Positions 9,468 through 18,548 of a DNA stretch of 64,000 bases are shown here, in pieces; the first letter of the stretch is position 1; every line of letters begins with the position of its first letter. The stretch comes from Tomitella gaofuii (lineage in GTDB: Bacteria; Actinomycetota; Actinomycetes; Mycobacteriales; Mycobacteriaceae). The DNA is taken from the NCBI RefSeq assembly GCF_014126825.1, contig NZ_CP059900.1, positions 4,168,954 to 4,232,953 of the forward strand, written 5' to 3'. Both the position numbers and the translations under genes were made by a program. A model generated the notes under the pieces. That model was given only the letters and a program-made list of their open reading frames with translations. It made no database searches and was not told where the DNA came from.

Positions 9468-10615
9468 CGCGCCCCTTCCCGCCGGCTGTATTGCCGCCAC
9501 AGCATCGCCAGGAACACGGGTCCGCCGGCCATCGCCGTCACGACGCCTACCGGCAACTCGGTGGTGGGACTGACGGTGCGGGCCACCACGTCGGCGAGCA
9601 CCAGAACCAGCGCCCCGCCCAACGCCGCCACGGGGACGAGGCGGACGGCGTTGCGCCCCACCAGGAACCCGGCGGCATGCGGCACGAGCAGCCCGACGAA
9701 TCCGATCGCCCCCGACACCGACACGGCCGCCGCGGTGAGCAGCGACACCGCCAGCAGCACCAGCAACCGGAACCGCCGCACGTTCATGCCCAGCGCCGCC
9801 GCCCCGTCGTCGCCGGCATGCAGCAGGTTGAGCCACCGTCCGCTCGCCATCACGCCGCCGCCCACCAGGAGCACGGCCGCGGCAGGAACGGCGAGGGTGG
9901 CCCAGCGCGCGTCGCCGAACCCGCCCGCGAGCCAGCGCATGACACTGCCCAGCGTGTGATCGTCGCCCACCACCAGCACGAAGAACGTGATCAGCGCCGA
10001 GAACACCATCGACATCGCCACGCCCGCGAGGATCACCGCGGTGACATCGCGAGCCTTGGCGCTCACCGCGATCGTGCCGGCCAGCGGGAGCAGCGCCCCG
10101 GCGAACGCGGCGGCCGGCAGAGTGAAGGCGCCCAGCGCTCCCGCCCCCAATCCGGTGACGATCACCAGCACCACCCCGAATCCGGCGCCCGATGAGATGC
10201 CCAGCAGGTAGGGGTCGGCGAGCGCGTTGCGGGTGACCGCCTGCGCCACCACACCCGCCACGGCCAGTGCGGCCCCCACGCACGCGGCGGTGAGCGCGCG
10301 AGGCAGGCGCGAGTCGACGACGATCACCTCGCGCGCGGGCGTCCACCACGGCGCCCACGAGCCCGTCCACCAGGTCGACGGGGTGACGGCGTGCGCGACG
10401 ATCGCCCACACGTCGCCGAACGGGATCGTCACCGAGCCCAGCGACACCGACGCGCCGAGCGCAGCCAGCAGCGCGGCGGCCAGCGCGAACCCGATCATCA
10501 CGGCGCGGCGCGAGGCGCGGCGCCCAGGGCCGGGCACGTCGCGCGCGGAGACGACCACGGACTCCCGGTTCCGCCGCGGTCCGGCGGCCCGGCCTGTTGC
10601 GGCGGGTGCGGTCAT
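9464..10615 (-). CDS. btuC: FecCD/BtuC-type ABC transporter permease
   Basis: 383-residue membrane permease from ATG 10615 (MTAPAATGRA); upstream in-frame codons would overlap the binding-protein gene. The FecCD/BtuC family normally has about ten transmembrane helices, and hydrophobic segments recur throughout. Family hallmarks include ALADPYLLGISSGAGFG near the middle, the coupling-helix region around GMNVRRFRLL, and GFVGLLVPHAAGFLVG near the end. It lies 10 bp after the binding-protein gene and overlaps the ATPase gene. Cargo assignment to cobalamin rests on the riboswitch; iron-siderophore permeases look the same. Confidence 0.85.
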
Positions 10616-10625
10616 GACGGCCCCC

Positions 10626-11696
10626 TCACCCGGCGTCCTTGAACGCCTCGGGGTGCAGGCCGCGGGCGATGGTGTCGGCGGCACGCACCATGCGGGGGCT
10701 CTCGAACATGTCGGCGAGGGGCACCACGACGAACCGGTCGTTCTGCACGGCCGGGGTGGTGGCCATGATCGGCTGGTTCTTGAGGAAGTCGATCTTCTGC
10801 TGCGCCGTCTGATCGCCGTAGTCGAAGACGACGATGGCCTCGGGCGCGCGCTCGCCCACCGTCTCCCAGCTGGTGGGGAAGTACGGCTTGGGGCTGTCGG
10901 GGGTGATGTTGCGGGCGCCCGCGTACTCTGCGATGACGCTGCCGACGCCGCGGGTTCCGATGGTCGTGGGTTGATCGGTGCCCGAGTCGTAGAAGAAGGT
11001 GCTCACCGGCGCCGCACCGCTCGCGTCGATGCGGTCGCGGATGCTGTCGAGGCCGGAGACGATGCCGTCGACCGTCTCCTTCGCCTGCTCGGGGGTACCG
11101 AGCACCTGGCCGAGCTGCGTGAAGTCGTTCCGCAGCACCTCGAGCCCGGTGAACCCGTCGCCACAGTACTCGGAGAACAGGAAGGTGGCGATGCCGGCGG
11201 CTTCCAGTGCGTCGCGGCCGCGCCCGTCCTTGTCGGCGAAGGCGCTTGTCATGCCACCCACCACCAGGTCGGGGTTCTGGTCGAGCACCTGCTCGGCGGT
11301 GGGGAACCGCCCGGAGAGCTGCGGGATGGCGTTATAGGCGTCGGCGATCTCGGGCGCAGGGGGCGAGTCGGGGTAGGCGGAGCCGACGATGCGGTCGCCG
11401 GGGCCCAGGGCGATGAGCGTCTCGGTGACGTGCCCGTTGAGCGTGATGATCCGCTGCGGCGGCGCATCGAACGTCTCCGTGCGGCCGCAGTTCTGCACGG
11501 ACACCGGCTGCGCGAACGCGGTGGTGGCTGATCCAGAGGCAGGCGCGGCAGAGGTGTCGGCCATGCCGGAGCCGCGGGAGCAGCCGGCCAGCGGTGCCAC
11601 GAGCATGAGTGCGGCCGCGGAGGCGGCGAGCAGGCTCCGGATGGAAGAACCGGTACGAGCTCCGGACCGGGTGCGAGGGAATCCTGGGCGGGCCAA
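10626..11696 (-). CDS. btuF: Substrate-binding lipoprotein, BtuF/FecB type (TTG start)
   Basis: Class III periplasmic-binding protein of about 356 residues, anchored as a lipoprotein: positively charged start, hydrophobic SLLAASAAALMLVAP and lipobox LAGC. TTG at 11696 is chosen because a GAAAGG ribosome-binding site precedes it and it gives a signal peptide of normal length. A longer reading would translate the riboswitch. RIITLNGHVTETLIALGPGDRIVG and NPDLVVGGM are BtuF/FecB-type segments forming the ligand cleft. It is the first gene after the cobalamin riboswitch and hence the corrinoid receptor by inference. Confidence 0.82.
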   Translation of the reverse strand: MARPGFPRTRSGARTGSSIRSLLAASAAALMLVAPLAGCSRGSGMADTSAAPASGSATTAFAQPVSVQNCGRTETFDAPPQRIITLNGHVTETLIALGPGDRIVGSAYPDSPPAPEIADAYNAIPQLSGRFPTAEQVLDQNPDLVVGGMTSAFADKDGRGRDALEAAGIATFLFSEYCGDGFTGLEVLRNDFTQLGQVLGTPEQAKETVDGIVSGLDSIRDRIDASGAAPVSTFFYDSGTDQPTTIGTRGVGSVIAEYAGARNITPDSPKPYFPTSWETVGERAPEAIVVFDYGDQTAQQKIDFLKNQPIMATTPAVQNDRFVVVPLADMFESPRMVRAADTIARGLHPEAFKDAG

Positions 11697-11789
11697 CCTC
11701 GGGCCTTTCGACGGGTGGCCCTGGGAGCGGTCGCGGCGCGACGCGGCGGCGCCGGGCGTGCGGGACGATCCCGGACGCGGCGCGACGTG

Positions 11790-11965
11790 CCCACCGGACC
11801 CCTGCCCGCAGACCACGGCGGCACATGGGATCGCAGCACGCAGGCGCGGGTGATCGGGCTCGCCGCCGGATGGCGGCCTACCGTTGCGGGTCAGCGCCGG
11901 ACTCTCACCGGACTTCCCCCACGCAAGCGTGGATGATGCTGCCCGACATTATGCACAGGCATGGC
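11790..11965 (-). ncRNA. Cobalamin (B12) riboswitch
   Basis: Read on the minus strand, the conserved core is GGGGAAGTCCGGTGAGAGTC, then CGGCGCTGACCCGCAACGGT, then GCGAGCCCGATCACCCG. This matches the B12-aptamer pattern GGGAA..GGTGxGAxTCC..GCTGxCCCGCAACxGT..GAGCC..ACC of actinobacteria. The core lies at 11881-11927, about 185-230 nt before the btuF-like start at 11696, leaving space for an expression platform (GC-rich complementary segments at about 11715-11790). It should repress the transporter operon when cobalamin is plentiful. The remainder of the 11697-12076 gap shows no gene. Confidence 0.92.
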
Positions 11966-12076
11966 GCGCGCGCCGGAGGCGGGACCGCTGCTTCCACGGC
12001 CACCTCGGCACGGATTCCGGTGACTGACATCGTCAGGTCTCCGCCCGGTCTCCCCGGCACGCTGAAGCTCGGTCGG

Positions 12077-13936
12077 TCACAACCACGCCGGGTCGAGGTC
12101 CACCGTGGTGCGGTCGCGACTGGCGAGCAGGTCGAACTGCGGGCCGGTGCGCGGCAGCTCGTAGCGGTAGAAGTAGCGGGCGGCCGCGCGTTTGCCCTCG
12201 TAGAAGGCGCCGTCCTTCCCGCCGGTCGCCAGCAGCTGTTCCAGCCACATCCACGCGATCACCACGTGCCCGGCCGCCTCCAGGTAGACCGACGAGTTCG
12301 CCAGCGCCACCTGCGCGGTGTCCTCGGCGCCGTCGCCGGCCCACAGCGTGCCGGTGACCTCGGTGAGCCGTCGCACTGCCGCCGACAGCTGCTCGGCGTG
12401 CCCGGCCGCAGCGCCGCCGGCCTCCCGGGCCCGCTCCGCGGTGGCCTCGATGGTCTGCGCCAGCAGCACCAGCCCGGCGCCGCCCTGCATGATCATCTTG
12501 CGCCCCAGCAGGTCCAGGCCCTGGATGCCGTGGGTGCCCTCGTGGATGGGGTTGAGCCGGTTGTCGCGGTAGTACTGCTCCACGTCGTAGTCGCGGGTGT
12601 ACCCGTAGCCGCCGTGCACCTGAATGGCCAGGCTGTTCGCGTGCAGGCACCACTGGCTGGGCCAGCTCTTGGCGATGGGCGTGAGCACGTCCAGCAGCAG
12701 CGTGATGCGGGCGCGGGCCGCGTCGTCGTCCGCCGTCGTCTCCTCGTCGACGAGCTTCGAGCAGTACAGCCCCAGCGCCAGCGCGCCCTCGGCGTACGCC
12801 TTCTGCGCCAGCAGCATCCGGCGCACATCGGCGTGCTCCACCAGCGCCACCGGCGGCGTGGCCGGGTCCTTCTCGCCGGGCCGGCGGCCCTGGGTGCGGG
12901 TGCGCGCGTACTCCAGCGACGCCTGATAGCCGGCGTAGCCGAGGGAGATGGCGCCGAAGCCGACGCCGATGCGCGCCTCGTTCATCATGTGGAACATGCA
13001 GGCGAGGCCCTTGTTCTCCTCGCCCACCAGGTAGCCCACGGCGCCGGCCTTCCCGTCCACCGGATGCGTCCCGTCGCCGAAGGCCAGCAGCGTGTTGGTG
13101 GTGCCACGGTTGCCCATCTTGTGGTTGAGCCCCACCAGGGTGACGTCGTTGCGCCCGCCGAGTGCGGCCTCGCCGCCGCGCTCGGCCGCCGTGCGCACGC
13201 CGCCGTCCGGCACGTGCTTGGGCACGATGAACAGCGAGATCCCCTTGACGCCCGCGGGCGCACCCGGCACCTTGGCCAGCACCAAGTGCACGATGTTCTC
13301 GGTCAACTCGTGGTCGCCGCCGGAGATCCACATCTTGGTGCCGGTGATCCGGTATCGCCCCGGCTCCCCGCCGTCGTCCTTGACCGCCTTGGTGGTGACG
13401 TCGGCCAGCGACGAGCCGGCCTGCGGCTCCGACAGGCACATGGTGCCGAACCACCGCCCGGCGAGCATGGGCTGCACGAAGGTGTCCACCTGCGCCGGCG
13501 AGCCGTGCGCCGCAAGGAGGTTCGCGTTGGCAATGGTGAGGAACGGGTAGCCGGCCGTGGAGATGTTCGCCGCCTGGAACCACGCCATCGCCGCGCGGGC
13601 CACGACAACCGGCAGCTGCATCCCGCCCAGTTCCCCGTCGAAGGTCCCGGCGATGAGCCCGGCCTCGGAGAACGCGTCGAGCGCCTTCTTCACCTCGGGG
13701 ATCATCTCGACGGTGCCGTCGGGCAGCATGTGCGGCTCATTCGCGTCGGACGCCTTGTTGTGGGGCGCGAACAGGCTCATCGCCAGGTCCTCGGACAGGT
13801 CCATGACGGCGTCGAACGTCTCGCGCGAATGTTCGGCGAAACGACTCCGGGCAGTGAGGGATTCGACGTCCAGCCACTCGTAGAGCAGGAAGGCGAGGTC
13901 TTCGCGGGACAGCGGGCGGGCGGGCGATCCGGTCAT
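12077..13936 (-). CDS. Long acyl-CoA dehydrogenase (DmdC-like, with C-terminal domain)
   Basis: 619-residue acyl-CoA dehydrogenase of the long subclass that includes 3-methylmercaptopropionyl-CoA dehydrogenase DmdC and several mycobacterial FadE proteins; ordinary members are about 400 residues. An N-terminal helical stretch begins LSREDLAFLLYEWLDVESL. The FAD-contact segment is MCLSEPQAGSSLADV, and GTKMWISGGDHE is the flavin loop. QVHGGYGYTRDYDVEQYYRDNRLNPIHEGTHGIQ carries the catalytic acid in the HEGT segment. A C-terminal DUF-type helical domain follows from about residue 480. First-step enzyme of a beta-oxidation module with the MaoC and SDR genes upstream on the same strand. Substrate not determined. 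Confidence 0.88.
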   Translation of the reverse strand: MTGSPARPLSREDLAFLLYEWLDVESLTARSRFAEHSRETFDAVMDLSEDLAMSLFAPHNKASDANEPHMLPDGTVEMIPEVKKALDAFSEAGLIAGTFDGELGGMQLPVVVARAAMAWFQAANISTAGYPFLTIANANLLAAHGSPAQVDTFVQPMLAGRWFGTMCLSEPQAGSSLADVTTKAVKDDGGEPGRYRITGTKMWISGGDHELTENIVHLVLAKVPGAPAGVKGISLFIVPKHVPDGGVRTAAERGGEAALGGRNDVTLVGLNHKMGNRGTTNTLLAFGDGTHPVDGKAGAVGYLVGEENKGLACMFHMMNEARIGVGFGAISLGYAGYQASLEYARTRTQGRRPGEKDPATPPVALVEHADVRRMLLAQKAYAEGALALGLYCSKLVDEETTADDDAARARITLLLDVLTPIAKSWPSQWCLHANSLAIQVHGGYGYTRDYDVEQYYRDNRLNPIHEGTHGIQGLDLLGRKMIMQGGAGLVLLAQTIEATAERAREAGGAAAGHAEQLSAAVRRLTEVTGTLWAGDGAEDTAQVALANSSVYLEAAGHVVIAWMWLEQLLATGGKDGAFYEGKRAAARYFYRYELPRTGPQFDLLASRDRTTVDLDPAWL

Positions 13937-13991
13937 GGTTTCTCCAGGCGTGTCGGGCGGTCCGGGCGGGACTGTCAGGCGGCCGAGACTC

Positions 13992-14450
13992 TCAGGCCGC
14001 CGGGACGATGACGCTGACCATCTCGACCACGCATGCGGGCTTGTCGCCGCCCTCGCGCTCGACGGTCACCCGCGTCACCGCCTGGAACCCCTGGCCGGAG
14101 GGCTCCACCGCGAGCAGCTCCACGCCCGCCCGCACACGCGAGCCCGCGGGCACGGTGGACGGGAAGCGCAGCCGGTTGGCACCGTAGTTGATGCCCATCG
14201 CGATGCCCTCGACCGTGTAGACCTGCCATGCCAGCATGGGCACCAGGCTCAGCGTGAGGAACCCGTGCGCGATGGTGGTGCCGAAGGGCCCCTGCGCCGC
14301 CTTCTCCGGATCCACGTGGATCCACTGGTGATCGCCCGTGGCCTCGGCGAAGGTGTCGATCTGCTCCTGGGTGACCGTGTGCCAGCCGGAGTAGCCCAGG
14401 TGGGTGCCCGCCGCGGCCTGGAGCGCGGGGATGCCGTCGAAGACCCTCAT
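13992..14450 (-). CDS. MaoC/NodN-family acyl dehydratase
   Basis: 152-residue hot-dog-fold hydratase. The R-specific hydratase signature is present: ATGDHQWIHVDPEKA, with the catalytic Asp/His pair, followed by TTIAHGFLTLSL. ATG 14450 (MRVFDGIPALQ) overlaps the SDR stop by ATGA. It would hydrate enoyl-CoA to (R)-3-hydroxyacyl-CoA, which the adjacent FabG-like SDR could oxidise. With the dehydrogenase downstream this makes a compact three-gene beta-oxidation-like operon. The length matches the NodN-like single-domain branch. Confidence 0.88.
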   Translation of the reverse strand: MRVFDGIPALQAAAGTHLGYSGWHTVTQEQIDTFAEATGDHQWIHVDPEKAAQGPFGTTIAHGFLTLSLVPMLAWQVYTVEGIAMGINYGANRLRFPSTVPAGSRVRAGVELLAVEPSGQGFQAVTRVTVEREGGDKPACVVEMVSVIVPAA

Positions 14451-15202
14451 GCCTTGGGCCCACCTGCCACGTAGAGCACCTGGCCGGAGACGTATCCGGC
14501 GCCCTCGCTCGCGAAGAACGACACCGCGTGCGCGATGTCCGCGGGCACGCCGGTGCGTGCCACCGGGATCTCGGTGGCCATGTGCGCCTTGAACTCGTCG
14601 AACGGCACCCCGATGCGCTCGGCCGTGGCCTGCGTCATCTCCGTCTCGATGAATCCGGGTGCGATCGCGTTGGCGGTGACGCCGAACTTGCCCAGCTCCA
14701 GCGCCAGCGTCTTGGTGAAGCCCTGCATGCCGGCCTTGGCCGCCGCGTAGTTGGCCTGGCCGCGGTTGCCCAGGGCCGAGGTGCTGGACAGGTTGACGAT
14801 GCGCCCCCACCCGGCCCGGGTCATGTGCGCCTGCGCAGCCCGCGACATGAGGAACGCCCCGCGCAGGTGCACGCCCATCACCGCGTCCCAGTCGTCGACG
14901 CTCATCTTGAACAGCAGGTTGTCGCGGATGATGCCGGCGTTGTTCACCAGGATCGTCGGCGCGCCCAGCTCGGCGGCCACCCTGTCGACGGCGGCGGTGG
15001 CGGCGGCCTCGTCGGAGACGTCGGCCCCCACGGCCAGCGCGCGGCCGCCCGCGGATCCGATCCGCTCGACCACCGGGCGGCAGGCCTCCTCGTCCAGGTC
15101 GAGCACCGCGACGACGTGCCCGTCGGCCGCGAGCCGTTCGGCGACGCCGGCGCCGATGCCGCGCGCCGCGCCCGTGACGATGGCGATTCTGGAATCGTTC
15201 AT
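14447..15202 (-). CDS. FabG-like 3-oxoacyl reductase / 3-hydroxyacyl-CoA dehydrogenase (SDR)
   Basis: 251-residue SDR. TGAARGIG at about residues 10-17, VLDLDEE after beta-2 (acidic, NAD preference), ILVNNAGIIRDNLLFKMS, catalytic Ser in NLSSTSALG, NYAAAK, and C-terminal YVSGQVLYVAGGPKA. The IIRDNLLFKM segment is typical of FabG/PhaB-type 3-ketoacyl reductases. First gene of the leftward ACAD-MaoC-SDR operon. A palindromic operator (15255-15270) and a divergent TetR gene lie immediately upstream, so that TetR is the probable repressor. Confidence 0.88.
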   Translation of the reverse strand: MNDSRIAIVTGAARGIGAGVAERLAADGHVVAVLDLDEEACRPVVERIGSAGGRALAVGADVSDEAAATAAVDRVAAELGAPTILVNNAGIIRDNLLFKMSVDDWDAVMGVHLRGAFLMSRAAQAHMTRAGWGRIVNLSSTSALGNRGQANYAAAKAGMQGFTKTLALELGKFGVTANAIAPGFIETEMTQATAERIGVPFDEFKAHMATEIPVARTGVPADIAHAVSFFASEGAGYVSGQVLYVAGGPKA

Positions 15203-15254
15203 GCAGATCCTCCTGTGGGGCCGCCCCCGCATCGAGATGCCGGATTGCAGGTTA

Positions 15255-15270
15255 CTAAGCGCTTGCTTAG
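15255..15270. promoter_or_regulatory. TetR operator between divergent genes
   Basis: Inverted repeat CTAAGC-N4-GCTTAG (centre GCTT) in the 138-bp gap between the FabG-like SDR and the divergent TetR gene. It resembles the AAGC/GCTT-type sites bound by TetR regulators of acyl-CoA catabolism such as KstR2 relatives. It differs clearly from the TTGAAGT operators elsewhere in the window, implying a separate regulator. Confidence 0.65.
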
Positions 15271-15340
15271 GCTTATCATGACGCATGACACGGCCCGCGT
15301 CAAGAGTCGACCGCACCACCGCGCCGGATGGGGAACCACA

Positions 15341-16024
15341 ATGAACGACGACGAACACACCGGGGCCGCCGGACGGGAGGACGGCCCCGCACCGGCCAGT
15401 CCCGCACCCGACCGGGCCGCATCGACCCGCGACCGGCTCGCCGAGGCCGCCACCGCCGCGTTCGCGGAGAAGGGGTTCGCCGGCACCACCACCCGCGACA
15501 TCGCGGCCGCCGCCGGCATGAGCCCTGCCGCGCTGTACGTGCATCACCGATCCAAGGAGGAGCTGCTCTACGTGATCTCCAGGGCGGGCCACCGGGAGGC
15601 GCTGCACACCGTGCGCTCGGCTGCGGCCTCCTCGGACGACCCCGCCACGGCCCTCCGCGCGCTGGTGCACGACTACGCCCTGCAGCACGCCCGCGGCAGC
15701 ACCCGGGCGCGCATCGTCAACTACGAGCTCGGCGCCCTCACTCCCGAGCACTTCACCGAGATCCGCGCGCTGCGCCGGGACATCGAGCACGAGGTGCGCG
15801 CACTGGTGGAGCGGGGGATCGCCGCGGGGGTCTTCGACACGCCCGACCGCGACTTCGCCGCCCTGGCGCTGCTGTCGCTGGGCATCGACATCGCGCGGTG
15901 GTATCGCCCGCACGGCCGGTGGAGCCCGGAGGAGGTGGCCCGCGGCTACGCCGACATGGCGCTGCGCATCGTCGGCTGCGGCGCACATCATTCCGCGACC
16001 AGAAAGGACGAGGCGACGCGATGA
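15341..16024 (+). CDS. TetR family transcriptional regulator
   Basis: 227-residue TetR protein from ATG 15341 (MNDDEHTGAAG). A flexible acidic N-terminus precedes the HTH in TTTRDIAAAAGMSPAALYVHHRSKEELL. The C-terminal ligand domain contains RIVNYELGALTPEHFTEIRALRRDIE, shared with actinobacterial TetR proteins that govern acyl-CoA dehydrogenase operons. It is divergent from the SDR-MaoC-ACAD operon, with the CTAAGC palindrome between them, and overlaps the downstream MBL gene by ATGA. Probable acyl-CoA-responsive repressor of the divergent operon and of itself. Confidence 0.86.
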   Translation: MNDDEHTGAAGREDGPAPASPAPDRAASTRDRLAEAATAAFAEKGFAGTTTRDIAAAAGMSPAALYVHHRSKEELLYVISRAGHREALHTVRSAAASSDDPATALRALVHDYALQHARGSTRARIVNYELGALTPEHFTEIRALRRDIEHEVRALVERGIAAGVFDTPDRDFAALALLSLGIDIARWYRPHGRWSPEEVARGYADMALRIVGCGAHHSATRKDEATR

Positions 16025-16890
16025 GCGACCAGGCATCCCCTACGGGCGGCCGCGAGCTCCGCCTGAGCCCGCACGTCACGCAGCTGCGCGGGCCCCACGG
16101 CGGCAAGTACCCGGCCGGCAATCCGCTGCGGGTGACGGCGGGCGACACCACCGTCATCATCGACTCCACCTTCGGCACCGACGTCTCCGCGTGCGACCTG
16201 CTGTTGCTCAGCCACTACCACGAGGACCACGTCGTAGGCGCCGGCGTGCACCGCGGGCAGGTCGCCGTGCACGCACGCGACGCCGACGCCGTGCGCTCGT
16301 GGGACGGGTTCCGCGCGGCGCTCGGCGTGGAGCCGGGCGGCTGGGAGCACGACATGGTCGAGGAGTTCTCCTGGTCGGCGCTCCCGGACGCGTCCGCGTT
16401 CGGCGACGACGCCGTCTTCGAGGTGGGTGGCGGCGTGACGATCCGCGTCGTGCCGCTGCCCGGCCACGCCGCCGGGCACTGCGGGTTCATGATCGAGCCC
16501 GACGGGGTGCTGTACCTCGCGGACGTGGACATGTCGTCGTTCGGGCCCATGTACGGCGACGCCGGCTCCAGCCTGGCCGACACGCGCGCGACGCTCGCCG
16601 CGTGCGCCGCAATGGAGGCCGCGGTGTACGCGCCGTACCACCACAAGGGTCCGTACTCCGACCGCGACGAGTACCAGGCCGCCCTCGCCGCGCATTCCGC
16701 CGTGCTGGACCAGCGCGAGCGGCGGCTGCTGGACCTGGTGGCCCAGGGCCACGCCACGGCCGATGCGCTGGTGGGGCGCGGCGTGATCTTCCGGCCCGGG
16801 CCACGCCCCGTCTACGCCGACGCGGTGGAACGCACGATGTGCGCCGACCACCTGGCCGAGCTCACGCGCCGCGGAGTGCTGGGCGGGTAA
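16021..16890 (+). CDS. Metallo-beta-lactamase-fold hydrolase
   Basis: 289-residue MBL-fold protein. The zinc site is complete: HYHEDH at about residues 62-67, PGHAAGH, DVDM (bridging Asp) and a late His in YAPYHHKGP. The C-terminal region with LLDLVAQGHATADALVGRGVIF is a small helical domain often seen in thioesterase-like or glyoxalase II-like members. Translationally coupled to the TetR gene (ATGA). In this setting an acyl-CoA or lactone hydrolase is possible, but the substrate is not readable. No signal peptide, so cytoplasmic. Confidence 0.84.
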   Translation: MSDQASPTGGRELRLSPHVTQLRGPHGGKYPAGNPLRVTAGDTTVIIDSTFGTDVSACDLLLLSHYHEDHVVGAGVHRGQVAVHARDADAVRSWDGFRAALGVEPGGWEHDMVEEFSWSALPDASAFGDDAVFEVGGGVTIRVVPLPGHAAGHCGFMIEPDGVLYLADVDMSSFGPMYGDAGSSLADTRATLAACAAMEAAVYAPYHHKGPYSDRDEYQAALAAHSAVLDQRERRLLDLVAQGHATADALVGRGVIFRPGPRPVYADAVERTMCADHLAELTRRGVLGG

Positions 16891-16956
16891 CGGGCACGCG
16901 CCGCCGCGGGCGCGCCCGCATCCGGGTAGTGACGCAGCTCTCACTACGCGCTATTG

Positions 16957-16978
16957 TTGAAGTTGTCGTCAACTTCAA
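16957..16978. promoter_or_regulatory. Operator C upstream of the acyl-CoA ligase operon
   Basis: Best copy of the regulon palindrome: perfect 9-bp arms TTGAAGTTG and CAACTTCAA around TCGT. It lies 58 bp upstream of the ATG at 17037, where a repressor would block the promoter. The same 22-bp frame occurs at 6006, 6876 and 24208. Confidence 0.8.
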
Positions 16979-17036
16979 CTCGGCCCGCCGGCCGCGCCGT
17001 CGACGCGCTCCCGGGTCCGTCCTCCGAAAGGTGACC

Positions 17037-18548
17037 ATGCCCAACGTCATCGACCCCGTCCGCCGCCACGCCGCGGACAGCCCGGACAAGACCGCCGTGC
17101 GCGAGGGCGCCACCGACTGGAGTTTCGGTCGGCTGTACGCGGCCGCCCTCGCCTACGGTGCGGCGCTGCGCCGCGACGGCATCACCACCGGCGACAGGGT
17201 CCTGCTGACCGCGCCCACCACACCGGAGTTCATCGTCGCCTACCTGGGCATCCAGGCCGTGGGCGCCATCGCGGTGCCGGTCAACACGATGTCCACGGCT
17301 GCCGAGGTGGAGTACTACCTGTCCGATTCTGGCGCGACGCTGGCCGTGGGCTGGCACGGGCTGGGCCCGGCCGTCGCCGACGGCGCCGGCACCGCGGGCG
17401 TGCCGTACCGGGCGCTGCCGTCGATGGACGCCGCCGCCGTGCACACTGCCACAAGCACGTATATCGACGTGGTGGACCGCGAAGCCGACGACACCTGCGC
17501 CATCCTCTACACCTCGGGCACCACCGGCCGTCCCAAGGGCGCCCAGATCACGGTGGACAACCTGCTGGCGGCGGGCGAGATCGGCGCACACGGCGCCCGC
17601 GGCGGGGCCGACGACCGCACCGGCACCGGGCTGCCGCTGTTCCACGTGTTCGGCCAGGCGTCGGTGATGATGGCGGCCTTCTGCGGCGGCGGCATGCTGT
17701 CGCTGCTGCCGCGCTTCGACCCGGTGGCGATGATCGAGATGCTGCGACGCGACAAGCTCACCATCATGTGCGGCGTGCCCACCATGTGGAACGCCATGCT
17801 GCACGCCGCCTCCGATGCCTCGCCCGCGGATTTCGCGAGCCTGCGCGTCGCCGTCTCCGGAGGGGCCTCACTGCCGGGCGAGGTGGCCCGGGCGTTCGAG
17901 GCGAAGTTCGGCTGCACCCTCCTCGAGGGCTACGGGCTCACCGAGACGGCCGCCATCGCCACGTTCAACGACATCGACAAGGGGGGCAAGATCGGTTCCG
18001 TCGGCGCGCCCATGACCCGCATGGCGGTGGAGATCCGCGACCCCATCGAGGGCCACGCGTGCCCGCCCGGCGAAGTGGGCGAGGTGTTCGTCCAGGGCCC
18101 CACCGTCACCACCGGCTACTGGAACCGCCCCGACGCAACAGAGGCCGCACTGCGCGACGGCTGGTTCCGCACCGGCGACCTGGGCGTGCTCGACGACGAG
18201 GGCGACCTGCGCATCGTCGACCGGCTCAAGGACCTCATCATCCGCGGCGGCTACAACGTGTACCCGGGCGAGGTGGAGGAGGTGCTCTACGCGCACCCCG
18301 ACGTGGTGGAGGCGGCCGTGGTGGGCGTGCCCGACGACCACTACGGCGAGGAGGTCGCGGCGCTCATCGTCGTCCGCCCCGAATCCAGCGCCGACGCGGA
18401 CGCGATCGACACCTGGTGCCGGGAGCGGCTGTCCGCCTACAAGGTTCCGCGGCTCGTCCGGTTCACCGACTCGCTGCCCAAGGGGGCCACGGGAAAGATC
18501 CTCAAACGCGCCATCGATCGCGCCGGGCTGCGGGGAGCAGACGCATGA
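17037..18548 (+). CDS. Acyl-CoA synthetase (AMP-forming, FadD-like)
   Basis: 503-residue ANL-superfamily ligase that adenylates a carboxylate and transfers it to CoA. P-loop YTSGTTGRPKGAQ at about residues 156-168, A5 motif GYGLTE, A7 TGDLG, hinge and CoA loop DRLKDLIIRGGYNVYPGEVEE, and the adenylation lysine in PKGATGKILKR near the C-terminus are all present. ATG 17037 follows GAAAGGTGACC. Operator C upstream places it in the TTGAAGT regulon. It overlaps the reductase gene by ATGA. Short to medium length suggests a free carboxylic acid substrate, possibly branched or cyclic; unknown. Confidence 0.9.
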   Translation: MPNVIDPVRRHAADSPDKTAVREGATDWSFGRLYAAALAYGAALRRDGITTGDRVLLTAPTTPEFIVAYLGIQAVGAIAVPVNTMSTAAEVEYYLSDSGATLAVGWHGLGPAVADGAGTAGVPYRALPSMDAAAVHTATSTYIDVVDREADDTCAILYTSGTTGRPKGAQITVDNLLAAGEIGAHGARGGADDRTGTGLPLFHVFGQASVMMAAFCGGGMLSLLPRFDPVAMIEMLRRDKLTIMCGVPTMWNAMLHAASDASPADFASLRVAVSGGASLPGEVARAFEAKFGCTLLEGYGLTETAAIATFNDIDKGGKIGSVGAPMTRMAVEIRDPIEGHACPPGEVGEVFVQGPTVTTGYWNRPDATEAALRDGWFRTGDLGVLDDEGDLRIVDRLKDLIIRGGYNVYPGEVEEVLYAHPDVVEAAVVGVPDDHYGEEVAALIVVRPESSADADAIDTWCRERLSAYKVPRLVRFTDSLPKGATGKILKRAIDRAGLRGADA

